Shown: positions 30,847-40,323 of the stretch, piece after piece
Layout of the letters: each line of letters opens with the position of its first letter
Numbering within the stretch: position 1 is the first letter of the stretch
Program-made: the position numbers and the translations under genes
Notes under the pieces: model-generated
What the model was told of the DNA's origin: nothing
What the model saw: the letters and a program-made list of their open reading frames with translations, nothing else
The model's database searches: none
NCBI RefSeq assembly: GCF_030295995.1
Contig: NZ_AP027365.1
Span: 2,388,066-2,452,065, forward strand
Length of the DNA: 64,000 nt
Source: Thalassotalea hakodatensis
GTDB lineage: Bacteria; Pseudomonadota; Gammaproteobacteria; Enterobacterales; Alteromonadaceae
Reading direction: 5' to 3'

Positions 30847-31575
30847 TTATTCCGTTCTAGCAATGGTGATGCTCAATGTTGGATTATCAAACTTATGTCC
30901 GGCATCAAGCACAGATGTCGCAAGGCCATCATCACTGCTGACGACACCAGGATGCATAGCAACGTGATCAGCAATGTCATCTCTGGCTTCATTATAACCT
31001 TCTCCCTCACCACCAGATGCGGGACCAGGAATAGAAGCTGCAGTTTCAGTGTTAAATTCCGTTCCTGCATCATAAGAACGGGCGGTAAAAGAAATACTTT
31101 CGCCGACCATTAAATTTGAGATGTCATAGGCATTAACGCCAGTAAATGCATCATTGGTATTCACCAACATCGTAGCGATAGAAACCATCATTGGCATAGT
31201 ATCAGTCAAGGTAATATTGATAGACTCTTGCATACCGGGCATGAGCAAACCTTCGCCTGACTGACTGGCAAGAACCATGTCAGCGGTCAATACTTCAGTA
31301 TTGTCACCCGCTTCTGCTAACAGTTCTAATGCTGCCGCTGCAGGTTCGCCGATTTGCCACAACATGCCCTCATTGTGCAGTATCACAGCAATAGGCGACA
31401 TAGGCTGTGCATGGGTTAAATTAGTCACGGTAATTTGGTAACTGTAATCAACTGGGGTTGGCGCGGGAGGTTCAACGACCATAGGCGCTTTTGATGAGTT
31501 ACTGTCTCCACAAGCAGCAAGCAATAACAGCGGCGTAAGCATTAATGCACCTAGTTTTAAAGATGATATATTCAT
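30847..31575 (-). CDS. Spondin-domain lipoprotein
   Basis: This 242-aa protein has a lipoprotein signal with lipobox LLAAC (Cys22). The mature part matches the Spondin_N domain (YQITVTNLTHAQPMSPIAV, SYDAGTEFNTE, HPGVVS, LSITIAR), a metal-binding beta fold known from extracellular matrix proteins and found in some bacterial surface proteins. It is paralogous to the upstream gene. Anchoring by lipid suggests an outer-membrane location. Function unknown. Confidence 0.8.
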   Translation of the reverse strand: MNISSLKLGALMLTPLLLLAACGDSNSSKAPMVVEPPAPTPVDYSYQITVTNLTHAQPMSPIAVILHNEGMLWQIGEPAAAALELLAEAGDNTEVLTADMVLASQSGEGLLMPGMQESINITLTDTMPMMVSIATMLVNTNDAFTGVNAYDISNLMVGESISFTARSYDAGTEFNTETAASIPGPASGGEGEGYNEARDDIADHVAMHPGVVSSDDGLATSVLDAGHKFDNPTLSITIARTE

Positions 31576-31583
31576 GGCCCCTC

Positions 31584-32282
31584 CTAGTTTACGGTGACAG
31601 TGATACGAACGACAGGGTTTAACCAGCGGTGAACGGTATTATTTAGATCACTATTTCCTCCTGCCACATCATCATCACCCAGGCTACCACGATGAATGTG
31701 GATCATCGTATTTGACTCCATGTCTGTCACACCCGAAGCACCCGTTCCGCCATGACCACTAGGGTCAACTGGAATACCCAGCATACCAGGAGCACCGCCG
31801 CCATTTACCACCTCATCATTAGCTTCAGTACCTGCATCATAGGCACTTAGGTCGATAGTATAAGTGCCGGGTTCTTCAGGGATCATCCAACTGTTTAAGC
31901 CAACAAATCCATCATTAGTTGGTAGTAACATAGACACGATAGATAAATAATTGTTGCCCTCTGTTGTATCTAACATCAAGCTTGTGCTCATTGCGGGTGC
32001 AAGCAAACCTTCAGCCGGGTTTTCGTTTATATCTGCACTGATCGCACCAAGATCGGAAGACAAACCAGAAATGTCTCCACCTTCTGCCATCATTTGTAAG
32101 TTTGCCGACGCCTCAGCCCCGACAGTAAACAACTTACCATCTGCGTTGTGAGCTGCGACTAAAAAGGGCGTAAAATAAATGCCTTGCGTAAGGTTAGTAA
32201 TGTTGATGTCTAACTGTTGTGCTTGGGCTTGAATGGATGCTATGGCAATAGCAGCGCCTAAAATCGAGTGTTTTAATTTCAT
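31584..32282 (-). CDS. Secreted spondin-domain protein
   Basis: This 232-aa protein has a Sec signal peptide (LGAAIAIASIQAQAQ, cleavage near 22) without a lipobox. It has the same spondin-type core as the next gene: DINITNLTQGIYFTPFLVAAH, AYDAGTEANDEV, HIHRGSLGD and VVRITVTVN. It is probably periplasmic or secreted. The 8-bp gap to the lipoprotein gene implies cotranscription and a tandem duplication. The pair leads into a two-component system on the same strand. Confidence 0.8.
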   Translation of the reverse strand: MKLKHSILGAAIAIASIQAQAQQLDINITNLTQGIYFTPFLVAAHNADGKLFTVGAEASANLQMMAEGGDISGLSSDLGAISADINENPAEGLLAPAMSTSLMLDTTEGNNYLSIVSMLLPTNDGFVGLNSWMIPEEPGTYTIDLSAYDAGTEANDEVVNGGGAPGMLGIPVDPSGHGGTGASGVTDMESNTMIHIHRGSLGDDDVAGGNSDLNNTVHRWLNPVVRITVTVN

Positions 32283-32440
32283 GTTATTTCCTTGTCATTA
32301 TGGTGAAATGTTCAATTCATCAACAGTATGCAAAGAAAATATCTCGATTTTTTCACGAAATTATCACAAAAGTCTCACAAAAAAATCAAGTTAACGTTAG
32401 GAAATTAACAATCAAAAGAAGTGGTCTTAATAGAGTTATA

Positions 32441-32616
32441 TTAGCGTCTGTTACTCTTTCGTGTTTATCTTTCAGCCGTTTATGGGTAGGTAGACAAGGC
32501 ATTGTGATTAATGTGTGGTTATTCCACTTGAAAAAGCAATAACAAAGTATAAATGACAATAAAAGTTGCCCTTTGGGTTCATCTTAATTTAATTTCGAAA
32601 GTTCAATCGCCCCTAA
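32441..32616. mobile_element. Miniature inverted-repeat element related to the IS4-family IS
   Basis: The left end (TTAGCGTCTGTTACTCTTTC) and right end (AAAGTTCAATCGCCCCTAA) are imperfect inverted repeats resembling the ends of the IS at 36376-37904 (TTAGGRTCTGTTGACCTTTT). The first about 110 bp align closely with the reverse complement of the right end of that IS, including GACAAGGCATTG and TGTGTGGTTATTCCAC. It has no transposase and is bordered by TA on both sides. The length is near that of the element at 50367-50540. Confidence 0.7.
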
Positions 32617-32860
32617 ACAACGAAGTTCTATGTTGATCAAACCTTTAATTCAATTGGTATAAAGACCAACGTGACATGAAAACCCTTCGGTAAAATAATA
32701 TAGTATGTTGCATTATCAGCAATTGGCTTGACCAAAAACGGGTACATCGAAAGAGCGTTGCGTTTGTCTCTATTAAAAGGGTTTCAAGTAAGCACATTAA
32801 AGAAGCATACGTCTTGCTTGCATATATGGAGTAACAAGAGCAAGCGTCTTCTTCAATATA

Positions 32861-32937
32861 GGGAACATTCATGGTGTTTACGATTGGTTATTTTTGTTTT
32901 GCGATAAAACTGTTCACCAAATACCATGAATGCTCCC
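32861..32937. mobile_element. 77-bp inverted-repeat mini-element
   Basis: The 19-bp ends GGGAACATTCATGGTGTTT and (reverse complement) GGGAGCATTCATGGTATTT match at 17 of 19 positions and are flanked by TA on both sides. A related end (GAACATTCATGGCGTTT) occurs at 27898-27914 beside the ppsA remnant. It is too short to code and is probably a non-autonomous transposable remnant. Confidence 0.55.
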
Positions 32938-33045
32938 TAAGGATCTAAACTACTTTTTCGAAATATAAGAATTATTCCTGAGGTTTCCTCAGTACATGAC
33001 CCATTTTATTATAGGTTGCTAATAATTGTACCTGACCCTTTTTAT

Positions 33046-35418
33046 TTAGCCGTGTTGCTCAGCTAAGTATAACCAAGTAGGTAAAACGGTATCAGGATTA
33101 AGCGATACACTATCAATACCCTGCTCTACTAGCCATGCAGCGAAATCTTCATGATCAGATGGACCTTGTCCACAGATACCAACGTATTTGCCGCGCGTTT
33201 TACACGCTTTAATCGCCATTTCTAACAGCTTTTTGATCGCAGGGTTACGTTCATCAAACAAATGGGCAATTAAGCCTGAATCACGGTCTAAACCAAGGGT
33301 CAATTGCGTTAGATCATTTGAACCAATCGAGAACCCATCAAAAATATCTAAAAATTCATCAGCAAGTAATGCATTAGAAGGTAGTTCACACATCATGATC
33401 ACACGTAATCCGTTTTCGCCGCGCCTTAAACCATTCTCAGCAAGAATATCAATAACCGCTTGGCCTTCTTCTAATGTACGAACAAAGGGGATCATCACTT
33501 CAACATTCGTGAAAACCATGTCATTTCTTACCCGTTTAATTGCTTCACACTCCAGTGCAAAACAATCACGGAAATCTTCAGAAATATAACGTGAAGCGCC
33601 ACGGTAACCAATCATTGGGTTTTCTTCGTCTGGCTCAAATTCTTCACCGCCTACAAGGTTAGCATATTCATTCGATTTAAAATCTGACATGCGTACTATC
33701 ACTTTTTCTGGCGCATAAGCACAAGCAAGTGTAGAAATACCTTCGGTTAACTTGGCAATGTAAAACTCAACGGGATCACTATACCCTGCCATGTAATCGC
33801 CAATTTCTTCTTGTAAATCAGCTGATTGTTGATCAAAATTTAGTAAGGCTTTAGGGTGAACACCAATCATTTTATTAATAATGAACTCAAGTCGCGCTAA
33901 ACCAATACCTGCATGTGGTAATTTTGCAAACGCAAAGGCGCGATCTGGGTTACCAACATTCATCATTATTTTTAATGGCAGCTCAGGCATTTCATCAACT
34001 TGTGATGTGGTGACGGTAAAATCTAATTTACCTTGATAGATAAAACCAGTATCGCCTTCTGCACAAGAAACCGTAACTTCATCCCCAGCATTAATTTTAC
34101 TGGTTGCATCGCCACAGCCAACAACAGCAGGAATGCCCATTTCACGTGCAATAATGGCAGCATGGCATGTTCTTCCACCACGGTTAGTCACAATAGCGGA
34201 CGCTTTCTTCATGATGGGTTCCCAATCAGGATCTGTCATATCGGTAACGAGTACATCTCCTGGCTGTATTTTATCCATTTCATCAAGTGATGCTAATACT
34301 TTCGCCGCTCCGCTACCTATTTTATGGCCGATTGAACGACCTTCACAAATTATGTTACCTGAACTTTGTAATTGAAATTGCTCCATTACATTTGCTTGTT
34401 CACGACTACGTACCGTTTCAGGGCGTGCTTGTACGATATATAATTTGCCGTCTAAACCATCTTTTGCCCACTCAATATCCATCGGACGTTGATAATGCTT
34501 CTCAATGATAACTGCTTGTTTTGCCAGCGACTGCACTTCTTCGTCAGTTAATGAAAACTGATTTGATAAACTTTCATCTACATCAACAATTTCAACTTGC
34601 TTGCCATGCTCTTGCGTATCGGTGTAAACCATTTTTATTGCTTTGCTACCAATGTTACGGCGTACGACGGCAGGTTTTCCGTTAGTAAGTGTTGGTTTAT
34701 GCACATAGAATTCATCTGGATTTACAGCACCTTGCACCACCATTTCACCTAATCCGTAGCTAGAGGTAATAAAAACAACATCTTCAAAGCCAGATTCAGT
34801 ATCAATAGAGAACATAACGCCACTTGAAGAAATATCGCTGCGCACCATACGTTGAATACCAGCGGATAATGCAACGCCACGATGGTCGTATCCTTGATGA
34901 ACTCGATAAGAAATAGCCCGATCATTAAATAATGATGCAAATACATGTTTTATAGCGATCATTACCGCATCTAAACCGCGGACATTGAGAAAAGTTTCTT
35001 GTTGCCCTGCAAAAGACGCATCTGGCATATCTTCAGCGGTAGCAGATGAACGAACAGCAAACGAAGCATCTTGTGAAAATTCTCCGGCAAGTTGTGCATA
35101 CGCATTTTCGATGTCTTGCTGCATAGCAGGCAAAAACGGTGTGTCGATAATCCACTGTCGAATCGTGCTGCCACATTGTGCTAGCGCATTAACATCACTG
35201 ACATCTAATGTGTCTAGTAGCTGATAAATTTTATCGTTTAAGCCACTTTGCTCAAGAAACTCATTAAAGGCAAACGCTGTAGTAGCAAACCCTCCTGGCA
35301 CTTGAACACCAACATTTGCTAAATTTGAAATCATTTCACCAAGTGATGCATTCTTACCGCCAACACGGTCTACATCACCCATCCCTAACTCTTGATACCA
35401 AAGAACGTTTTCTTGCAC
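33046..35418 (-). CDS. ppsA: Phosphoenolpyruvate synthase PpsA
   Basis: This 790-aa enzyme makes PEP from pyruvate and ATP, releasing AMP and Pi, for gluconeogenesis. It has the N-terminal ATP-binding domain (GKNASLGEM near 21, [20 protein letters not shown] near 120), the central phosphohistidine domain with catalytic His in [15 protein letters not shown] (about 420), and the C-terminal PEP/pyruvate barrel ending in [19 protein letters not shown] and GQGPSDH. It is divergent from ppsR, which controls it by phosphorylation. A partial copy of its 3' end lies at 27751-27889. Confidence 0.96.
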   Translation of the reverse strand: MQENVLWYQELGMGDVDRVGGKNASLGEMISNLANVGVQVPGGFATTAFAFNEFLEQSGLNDKIYQLLDTLDVSDVNALAQCGSTIRQWIIDTPFLPAMQQDIENAYAQLAGEFSQDASFAVRSSATAEDMPDASFAGQQETFLNVRGLDAVMIAIKHVFASLFNDRAISYRVHQGYDHRGVALSAGIQRMVRSDISSSGVMFSIDTESGFEDVVFITSSYGLGEMVVQGAVNPDEFYVHKPTLTNGKPAVVRRNIGSKAIKMVYTDTQEHGKQVEIVDVDESLSNQFSLTDEEVQSLAKQAVIIEKHYQRPMDIEWAKDGLDGKLYIVQARPETVRSREQANVMEQFQLQSSGNIICEGRSIGHKIGSGAAKVLASLDEMDKIQPGDVLVTDMTDPDWEPIMKKASAIVTNRGGRTCHAAIIAREMGIPAVVGCGDATSKINAGDEVTVSCAEGDTGFIYQGKLDFTVTTSQVDEMPELPLKIMMNVGNPDRAFAFAKLPHAGIGLARLEFIINKMIGVHPKALLNFDQQSADLQEEIGDYMAGYSDPVEFYIAKLTEGISTLACAYAPEKVIVRMSDFKSNEYANLVGGEEFEPDEENPMIGYRGASRYISEDFRDCFALECEAIKRVRNDMVFTNVEVMIPFVRTLEEGQAVIDILAENGLRRGENGLRVIMMCELPSNALLADEFLDIFDGFSIGSNDLTQLTLGLDRDSGLIAHLFDERNPAIKKLLEMAIKACKTRGKYVGICGQGPSDHEDFAAWLVEQGIDSVSLNPDTVLPTWLYLAEQHG

Positions 35419-35565
35419 AGCTAATTCTCCACAATGGACAAATAAATTTAAGTATAGTTATATCTAACGTGTTCGTGCATTTTACACATAGCAATTTAAT
35501 TCTGAAAGCTTTAATGTAACCTTTCAGTGTTAATTTCACCTATATAATAATTATCAGGAATATTC

Positions 35566-36375
35566 ATGAGAACAGCATTTTACATATCAGACGGTACTGC
35601 CATTACCTCAGAAGTTTTTGGTCATGCATTATTGTCGTTATTTCCTTTAGAGTTTAATCACGACACCATAGCTTTTGTTGAAACTGAACAACAAGCGCTT
35701 GCCGCAAAAGATAAAATTAATCGCGCTGCAAAAATTACCGGTGAAAAGCCTTTAGTCTTTCATACGTTTGTTAATCCAAAAATACGAGAGATTATTGACA
35801 GTTGCGATGCCATTATTTACAACTTCCTTGAGCATTTTATTTCTCCAATTGAACAAGAGTTAGGTGTATCAGCAAAGCCTAAAGCACATAGAACACATAG
35901 CATTCATGAAAATAGCTATGACAATCGTATTGATGCAGTTAATTATTCTCTTGCGAATGACGATGGTTCAAACATTACCAATTATGAGCAAGCAGACTTA
36001 ATTTTAGTGGGCGTTTCACGATCGGGTAAAACGCCAACCTCGTTATACTTAGCCCTTCAATATGGGATAAAAACAGCCAACTATCCTTTTATTGACGAAG
36101 ATATGGACGCATTAAAAATTCCTGACTTTTTAAAACCGCATAAGAAAAAGCTTTTTGGATTAACAATCGACGCACAACGATTAATGGATATTCGTGACGG
36201 TAGAATGGCAAACAGCAAATATTCATCAGCAAGACAATGTAGAATGGAAATACGTGCGGTTGAAAACCTTTATAAAAAAGAAAAAATTCCTTTTATCAAC
36301 ACCACCAAACTGTCAGTAGAAGAAATCACCGCAAAAATACTCGCACAAACAGGTTTACAGCGTTATAAATATTAG
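35566..36375 (+). CDS. ppsR: PEP synthase regulatory protein PpsR
   Basis: This 269-aa bifunctional kinase/pyrophosphorylase inactivates and reactivates PEP synthase by threonine phosphorylation with ADP. The N-terminal YISDGTAITSEVFGHALLS block and P-loop GVSRSGKTPTS (about 148-158) are diagnostic of the DUF299 family. It is divergent from its target ppsA, with about 150 bp between them. The stop codon is TAG, and the left end of an IS begins immediately after it. Comparing both IS flanks suggests the original stop was TAA. Confidence 0.94.
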   Translation: MRTAFYISDGTAITSEVFGHALLSLFPLEFNHDTIAFVETEQQALAAKDKINRAAKITGEKPLVFHTFVNPKIREIIDSCDAIIYNFLEHFISPIEQELGVSAKPKAHRTHSIHENSYDNRIDAVNYSLANDDGSNITNYEQADLILVGVSRSGKTPTSLYLALQYGIKTANYPFIDEDMDALKIPDFLKPHKKKLFGLTIDAQRLMDIRDGRMANSKYSSARQCRMEIRAVENLYKKEKIPFINTTKLSVEEITAKILAQTGLQRYKY

Positions 36376-37904
36376 GATCTGTTGACCTTTTTAGATTGAA
36401 TTTTGTTCGAGGCGTGAGCAATGCCTCATGGTTATTCCATGTAAATTGCGTTCAACGATGAAAAAATAACGTTTAGTTGAACCCTAAGGGCTGACGAATC
36501 CCCAAAAAATGACAGGCACAACATTTTATGATCTTATTAGTTCGCCAAAACAAAAATAAGAGTAAAATGCTATGCCTGAATCCTTACTTTGCCATAACTT
36601 CTTTGATAAGTCCTTATCGAATTTCAATCAAGCGAGAATGAAGACACTTAAAGCATGCTCTGAAGCACTTATAGCGTCTGATAGATTAACCTTAACAAGT
36701 TTGGGGCGTTACTTAGCTGGACGTGCGAACATTAAGCATAAAATAAAAAGGGTTGATCGTTTTCTTAATAACGAGCATTTGTTTAACCAACAAGTTGAAA
36801 TATACGCTTCGTTGGCCAAACCAATCATTAGCAACTTGCCTTATTTAGCCATTGCAGTGGACTGGAGTGGTTGTTGTCGTTCAGATTACCACCTGCTTAG
36901 AGCGAGTTTACTCGTTGACGGCCGTTCTTTAGTGCTTTACAACATGGTTGTTGAATTAAAAGATTTTGATACGCCAGAAACCAATGCCAGATTTTTAGAC
37001 AACCTCCTTCAAGTTATTGGTGAACACCGGTCCGTTTATATTTTGTCAGATGGTGGTTTTCTTACTCCTTGGTATACTAAAGTCCGTTCATTAGGATGGC
37101 ACTTTATTGGCCGTCTCAGAGGCACGATGACATGTAAGTTAGAAGGTAAAAATACTTGGGAAAAACTCCCTGCCTTTCATCAGGGAGCGAGCTGTCAACC
37201 AACTCGACTTGGCAAAGCGAGGGTTACTCAACACAGTCCAACAGCATGTGATGCATTTCTCCATTTGTACAAAGGAAAATACAAAGGACGAAAAGGGAAT
37301 AGCCGTTTTACTAAAGATACTCGCATGTATCGACGGCATGCTCATGAGCCATGGTTACTCGCAACATCAGATAATACACTCACTAGTGATCAAGTAATTA
37401 AGTTGTACAGTAAAAGGATGCAAATTGAGCAAAACTTTCGCGATGACAAAAGCCAACAATATGGCTTTTCGTGGCGGTTTAGTAAAACACAAGGCGTAAG
37501 GCGAATGAGTGCCTTGTGCTTAATTGCATGTTTAGCCAGTCTATTACTTTGGTTTGTTGGCTTTGAAGCGGAGCAGCGCAATTGGCAAATAATGTTTCAG
37601 GCTAATACGATAAAACACCGCAGAGTTCTATCGTTTCTTACATTGGCGAAGCAAGTAATTCGGCATAGACTCCACAAAATTAAAAATCACTATCTACAGA
37701 AAAGTCGAGAAAACTTTTTAGCTTATTATCAAATATGTTCAGTTATAGAAAAATGGGGATCCGTCAGCCCTAAGGGCAGCGTTTTTTTGTCATTTATACG
37801 TCGTTATTGCTTTTTTATGTGGAATAACCACACATTAATCGCAATGCCTTGTCTAAATACCCATAAACTACTGCAAAAATAAACGCAAAAGGTCAACAGA
37901 CCCT
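36376..37904 (+). mobile_element. IS4-family insertion sequence
   Basis: Terminal inverted repeats GGATCTGTTGACCTTTTT (left, from 36375) and AAAAGGTCAACAGACCC (right, to 37902) bracket one transposase gene. TA borders both ends. Subterminal inverted copies of CCCTAAGGGCTGACGRATCC lie near 36482 and 37756. The element separates ppsR from the DAHP synthase gene, which are neighbours in related genomes. Both ends and the transposase look intact, so it may still be mobile. Confidence 0.85.
36572..37882 (+). CDS. IS4-family DDE transposase
   Basis: This 436-aa transposase has an N-terminal DNA-binding region with HKIKRVDRFLNN (about 66-77) and DDE catalytic blocks: first Asp in AIAVDWSGC (about 97), second Asp in YILSDGGF (about 158), and the Glu in YSKRMQIEQNFRDDKSQQYG (Y-x2-R-x3-E-x6-K signature, about 285-300). 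The frame is intact. The C-terminus runs almost to the right inverted repeat. Mobility requires the flanking ends at 36376 and 37904. Confidence 0.9.
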   Translation: MPESLLCHNFFDKSLSNFNQARMKTLKACSEALIASDRLTLTSLGRYLAGRANIKHKIKRVDRFLNNEHLFNQQVEIYASLAKPIISNLPYLAIAVDWSGCCRSDYHLLRASLLVDGRSLVLYNMVVELKDFDTPETNARFLDNLLQVIGEHRSVYILSDGGFLTPWYTKVRSLGWHFIGRLRGTMTCKLEGKNTWEKLPAFHQGASCQPTRLGKARVTQHSPTACDAFLHLYKGKYKGRKGNSRFTKDTRMYRRHAHEPWLLATSDNTLTSDQVIKLYSKRMQIEQNFRDDKSQQYGFSWRFSKTQGVRRMSALCLIACLASLLLWFVGFEAEQRNWQIMFQANTIKHRRVLSFLTLAKQVIRHRLHKIKNHYLQKSRENFLAYYQICSVIEKWGSVSPKGSVFLSFIRRYCFFMWNNHTLIAMPCLNTHKLLQK

Positions 37905-38025
37905 AATTAATAATAATTTATTCTTTGTTTAATGTTCACAAAGTTGCTGAATTTAGGTATGTTAGCGCGATAATTTAACCAAGTGTATTGCGTTACCCGC
38001 AATGCCTTGCATATCTAGGTTTAGT

Positions 38026-39078
38026 ATGACCATCAAAACAGACGAATTTAGAACGACACTGATAGACAGTTTAGTGTCGCCGCAAGAATTAGCAGATCAA
38101 ATACCTTTGTCTGACAATACCGCTAACTTTATCATTGAAAGTCGCAAGCAAATTGAAGCCATTATTAATGGCGAGGACGATCGGTTACTTATCATCATCG
38201 GCCCGTGCTCTATTCATGATACTAAAGCAGCGATTGATTACGCGAAGAAGTTAAAAACATTGCACGATAAATATAAAGATAGTCTTTATATCGTTATGCG
38301 CGTGTACTTTGAAAAACCTCGAACCACCGTCGGTTGGAAAGGACTCATTAGTGATCCTGATTTAGATAAATCATTTAAAGTAGCGAAAGGCTTAAATCTT
38401 GCGCGCAGCTTATTGATGGAAATTAACGAGCTAGGTTTACCCGCAGGTACTGAATTTTTAGACATGGTAACAGGCCAATACATCTCAGATCTAATCTCTT
38501 GGGGTGCTATTGGTGCTAGAACGACTGAAAGCCAAGTACACAGAGAGCTAGCTTCAGCGTTGTCTTGTCCCGTTGGGTTTAAAAATGGTACCGATGGTAA
38601 TATTCAAATTGCCGTTGATGCGATAAAAGCGTCAAGCGTTCCACATGTGTTGTACTCACCTGATAAAAGTGGCCAAATGTGTATATATCAAACTCATGGT
38701 AACCCTTTTGCTCACGTTATTTTACGCGGTGGCAAAACACCAAACTATCATGCAAGTAATGTTAGCGACACATTAGAAAAGTTAACCGCTAATGATATTA
38801 ATACCGGTATTATGGTTGATTGTAGCCACGGTAATAGTGACAAAGATCATCGAAAACAAATTAATGTTGCACGCTCTATTGCCGATCAAGTTACTAACGG
38901 CACCAAAGGAATTTCAGGTGTAATGGTGGAAAGTTTCTTAGCGGAAGGTAAGCAAAAAGTTGTTAGTAACGAATCGTTAGTATACGGACAAAGTATTACC
39001 GATGCCTGTGTTGATTTAACCACTAGCGAAGATATGCTCGATATACTTGCCACAGCCGTTAAAAACGCAAGAAGTTAA
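38026..39078 (+). CDS. 3-deoxy-7-phosphoheptulonate (DAHP) synthase, class I
   Basis: This 350-aa AroF/AroG/AroH-type enzyme condenses PEP and erythrose 4-phosphate in the first step of the shikimate pathway. Visible blocks are GPCSIHD, MRVYFEKPRTTVGWKGL, GARTTESQVHRELAS, GFKNGTDG and MVDCSHGNSDKDH. Sequence alone does not tell which aromatic amino acid inhibits it. I prefer ATG 38026, which matches the usual N-terminal length, over 38002. It uses PEP made by the nearby PpsA. Its ancestral neighbour ppsR is now split off by the IS. Confidence 0.93.
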   Translation: MTIKTDEFRTTLIDSLVSPQELADQIPLSDNTANFIIESRKQIEAIINGEDDRLLIIIGPCSIHDTKAAIDYAKKLKTLHDKYKDSLYIVMRVYFEKPRTTVGWKGLISDPDLDKSFKVAKGLNLARSLLMEINELGLPAGTEFLDMVTGQYISDLISWGAIGARTTESQVHRELASALSCPVGFKNGTDGNIQIAVDAIKASSVPHVLYSPDKSGQMCIYQTHGNPFAHVILRGGKTPNYHASNVSDTLEKLTANDINTGIMVDCSHGNSDKDHRKQINVARSIADQVTNGTKGISGVMVESFLAEGKQKVVSNESLVYGQSITDACVDLTTSEDMLDILATAVKNARS

Positions 39079-39091
39079 CATGTTGAATTAA

Positions 39092-39131
39092 CTAAGCATT
39101 AGGTTGGAATTATTTCCGGCTTAATGCTTAG
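39092..39131 (+). terminator. Hairpin after the DAHP synthase gene
   Basis: CTAAGCATTA (39092-39101) and TAATGCTTAG (39122-39131) form a perfect 10-bp stem, with GGAA/TTCC able to pair inside the loop. No T-run follows, so it may protect the mRNA 3' end rather than terminate transcription. Confidence 0.4.
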
Positions 39132-39165
39132 CGTGTTATAAATACTCTATTCGATAAATTCTCAA

Positions 39166-39591
39166 ATGATTCACGCTATGAAGCACTTCACTTTTTCAAT
39201 TTTAGTATTAGGATTTTGCTCGTTACTGATCAGTGCATGCACCAACCAGTACGCTGTTAACACCAATCTAGATAAAGAGAATTTTTCTCAATATTTTTCA
39301 CCTGCTGCGGTTACCATTTATCAAAATGAACAAGAGTTTACAGCGAAATATAAATCACTTGGTGGTGTTGAGGGTGAGTCTTGCCAGCGTAAAGCACACC
39401 ACGAACTTCCAAATGAAATTGATGCAAGAACGCATGCACGCAGCGCGGCTTATCAACTAGGTGCTAATGCCATAATTTTCTCAGGTTGTACTTTGATAGA
39501 AGATAACCAGGCAAATAAACAATGTATTCGCACGCGGGTGTGTTATGGCAGAGCATTTTTTATCGATAAGACGAATAATACAAAGCAATGA
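39166..39591 (+). CDS. rcsF: RcsF-like outer-membrane lipoprotein
   Basis: This 141-aa protein has a lipoprotein signal (lipobox LISAC, Cys25) and an RcsF-type core: four cysteines in GESCQ, FSGC, QCIRT and RVCYG match the pattern that forms the two disulfides of RcsF. In enterobacteria RcsF senses envelope stress for the Rcs phosphorelay. It sits next to trmO, as in E. coli. The start may instead be ATG 39178. It overlaps trmO by 4 bp. Confidence 0.75.
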   Translation: MIHAMKHFTFSILVLGFCSLLISACTNQYAVNTNLDKENFSQYFSPAAVTIYQNEQEFTAKYKSLGGVEGESCQRKAHHELPNEIDARTHARSAAYQLGANAIIFSGCTLIEDNQANKQCIRTRVCYGRAFFIDKTNNTKQ

Positions 39592-40310
39592 GTAGTTTTC
39601 AGTTCTCACCTATTGGTTATGTACATTCTCCCTATAAAGAAAAGTTTGCGATACCACGGCAACCAGGTCTAGTTAGCGCAGCACACGGCACTATTGAATT
39701 AATTAACGACTTTAACCAGCAAGAGTTTACTCGGGGTTTAGCTGATTTTAGTCATATTTGGGTATTGTTCGTTTTTCATCAAACCGCCAAACAGGGCTGG
39801 AAACCCTTAATTCGACCACCGCGCCTTGGTGGAAACAAAAAAATTGGTGTACTCGCTTCTCGATCTACGTTTAGACCAAACCCTATTGGCATGTCAGTCT
39901 TATCGTTAGATGATATATCCTTTACTAAACAACAATGTTTGTTGCATGTGTCTGGTCTTGATTTACTAGAAGGTACTCCGGTTTTAGATATTAAACCCTA
40001 CGTGCCATACTCCGATTCAGTACCCGAAGCTAATGCAAGCTATGCCAATCAAGCCCCCAGTGAACCTATTACCGTCAGTATCACCAAATCCGTCAATGAA
40101 TTTCTATTGCACGTTAATACACGATACCCACAGTTAACGTCATTGATCACACAAGTACTTGAACAAGATCCTCGGCCTGCCTATAAACAACAGCAGGTTG
40201 ACGATAAAATTTACGGCATTCGTCTTTATGAATTTAATATAAAGTGGCGACTGATTTCCGCCAGAAATATTGAAGTATTTGACATATGCTATGACAATAA
40301 AAACAAATAG
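39588..40310 (+). CDS. trmO: tRNA (N6-threonylcarbamoyladenosine37-N6)-methyltransferase TrmO
   Basis: The 240-aa protein belongs to the TsaA/TrmO family, which uses S-adenosylmethionine to methylate t6A37 of threonine tRNA. Features are the IGYVHSPYKEKFAIPRQPGL start, FSHIWVLFVFH, GVLASRSTFRPNPIGMSVL and DIKPYVPYSDSVPEA. Its start overlaps the rcsF-like gene stop (ATGA), suggesting coupled translation. Confidence 0.93.
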   Translation: MSSFQFSPIGYVHSPYKEKFAIPRQPGLVSAAHGTIELINDFNQQEFTRGLADFSHIWVLFVFHQTAKQGWKPLIRPPRLGGNKKIGVLASRSTFRPNPIGMSVLSLDDISFTKQQCLLHVSGLDLLEGTPVLDIKPYVPYSDSVPEANASYANQAPSEPITVSITKSVNEFLLHVNTRYPQLTSLITQVLEQDPRPAYKQQQVDDKIYGIRLYEFNIKWRLISARNIEVFDICYDNKNK

Positions 40311-40323
40311 CTAACTGGTAAAC

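Larger units (their letters stand above)
32283..33045. other. Repeat-rich intergenic region without genes
   Basis: About 760 bp separate the spondin operon from ppsA. It contains the 176-bp miniature element (32441-32616), the 77-bp inverted-repeat element (32861-32937) and half of the REP-like palindrome (33028-33043). Short frames here overlap the repeats and have no coding character. Confidence 0.7.

Noticed and set aside
32300-32542. An 80-codon plus-strand frame upstream of the spondin operon
   Set aside because: Its second half lies in the miniature element at 32441-32616 and it has no coding signature or ribosome site.
32645-32872. A 75-codon minus-strand frame before ppsA
   Set aside because: No family, no ribosome site, and a start inside the 77-bp repeat. 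Probably chance.
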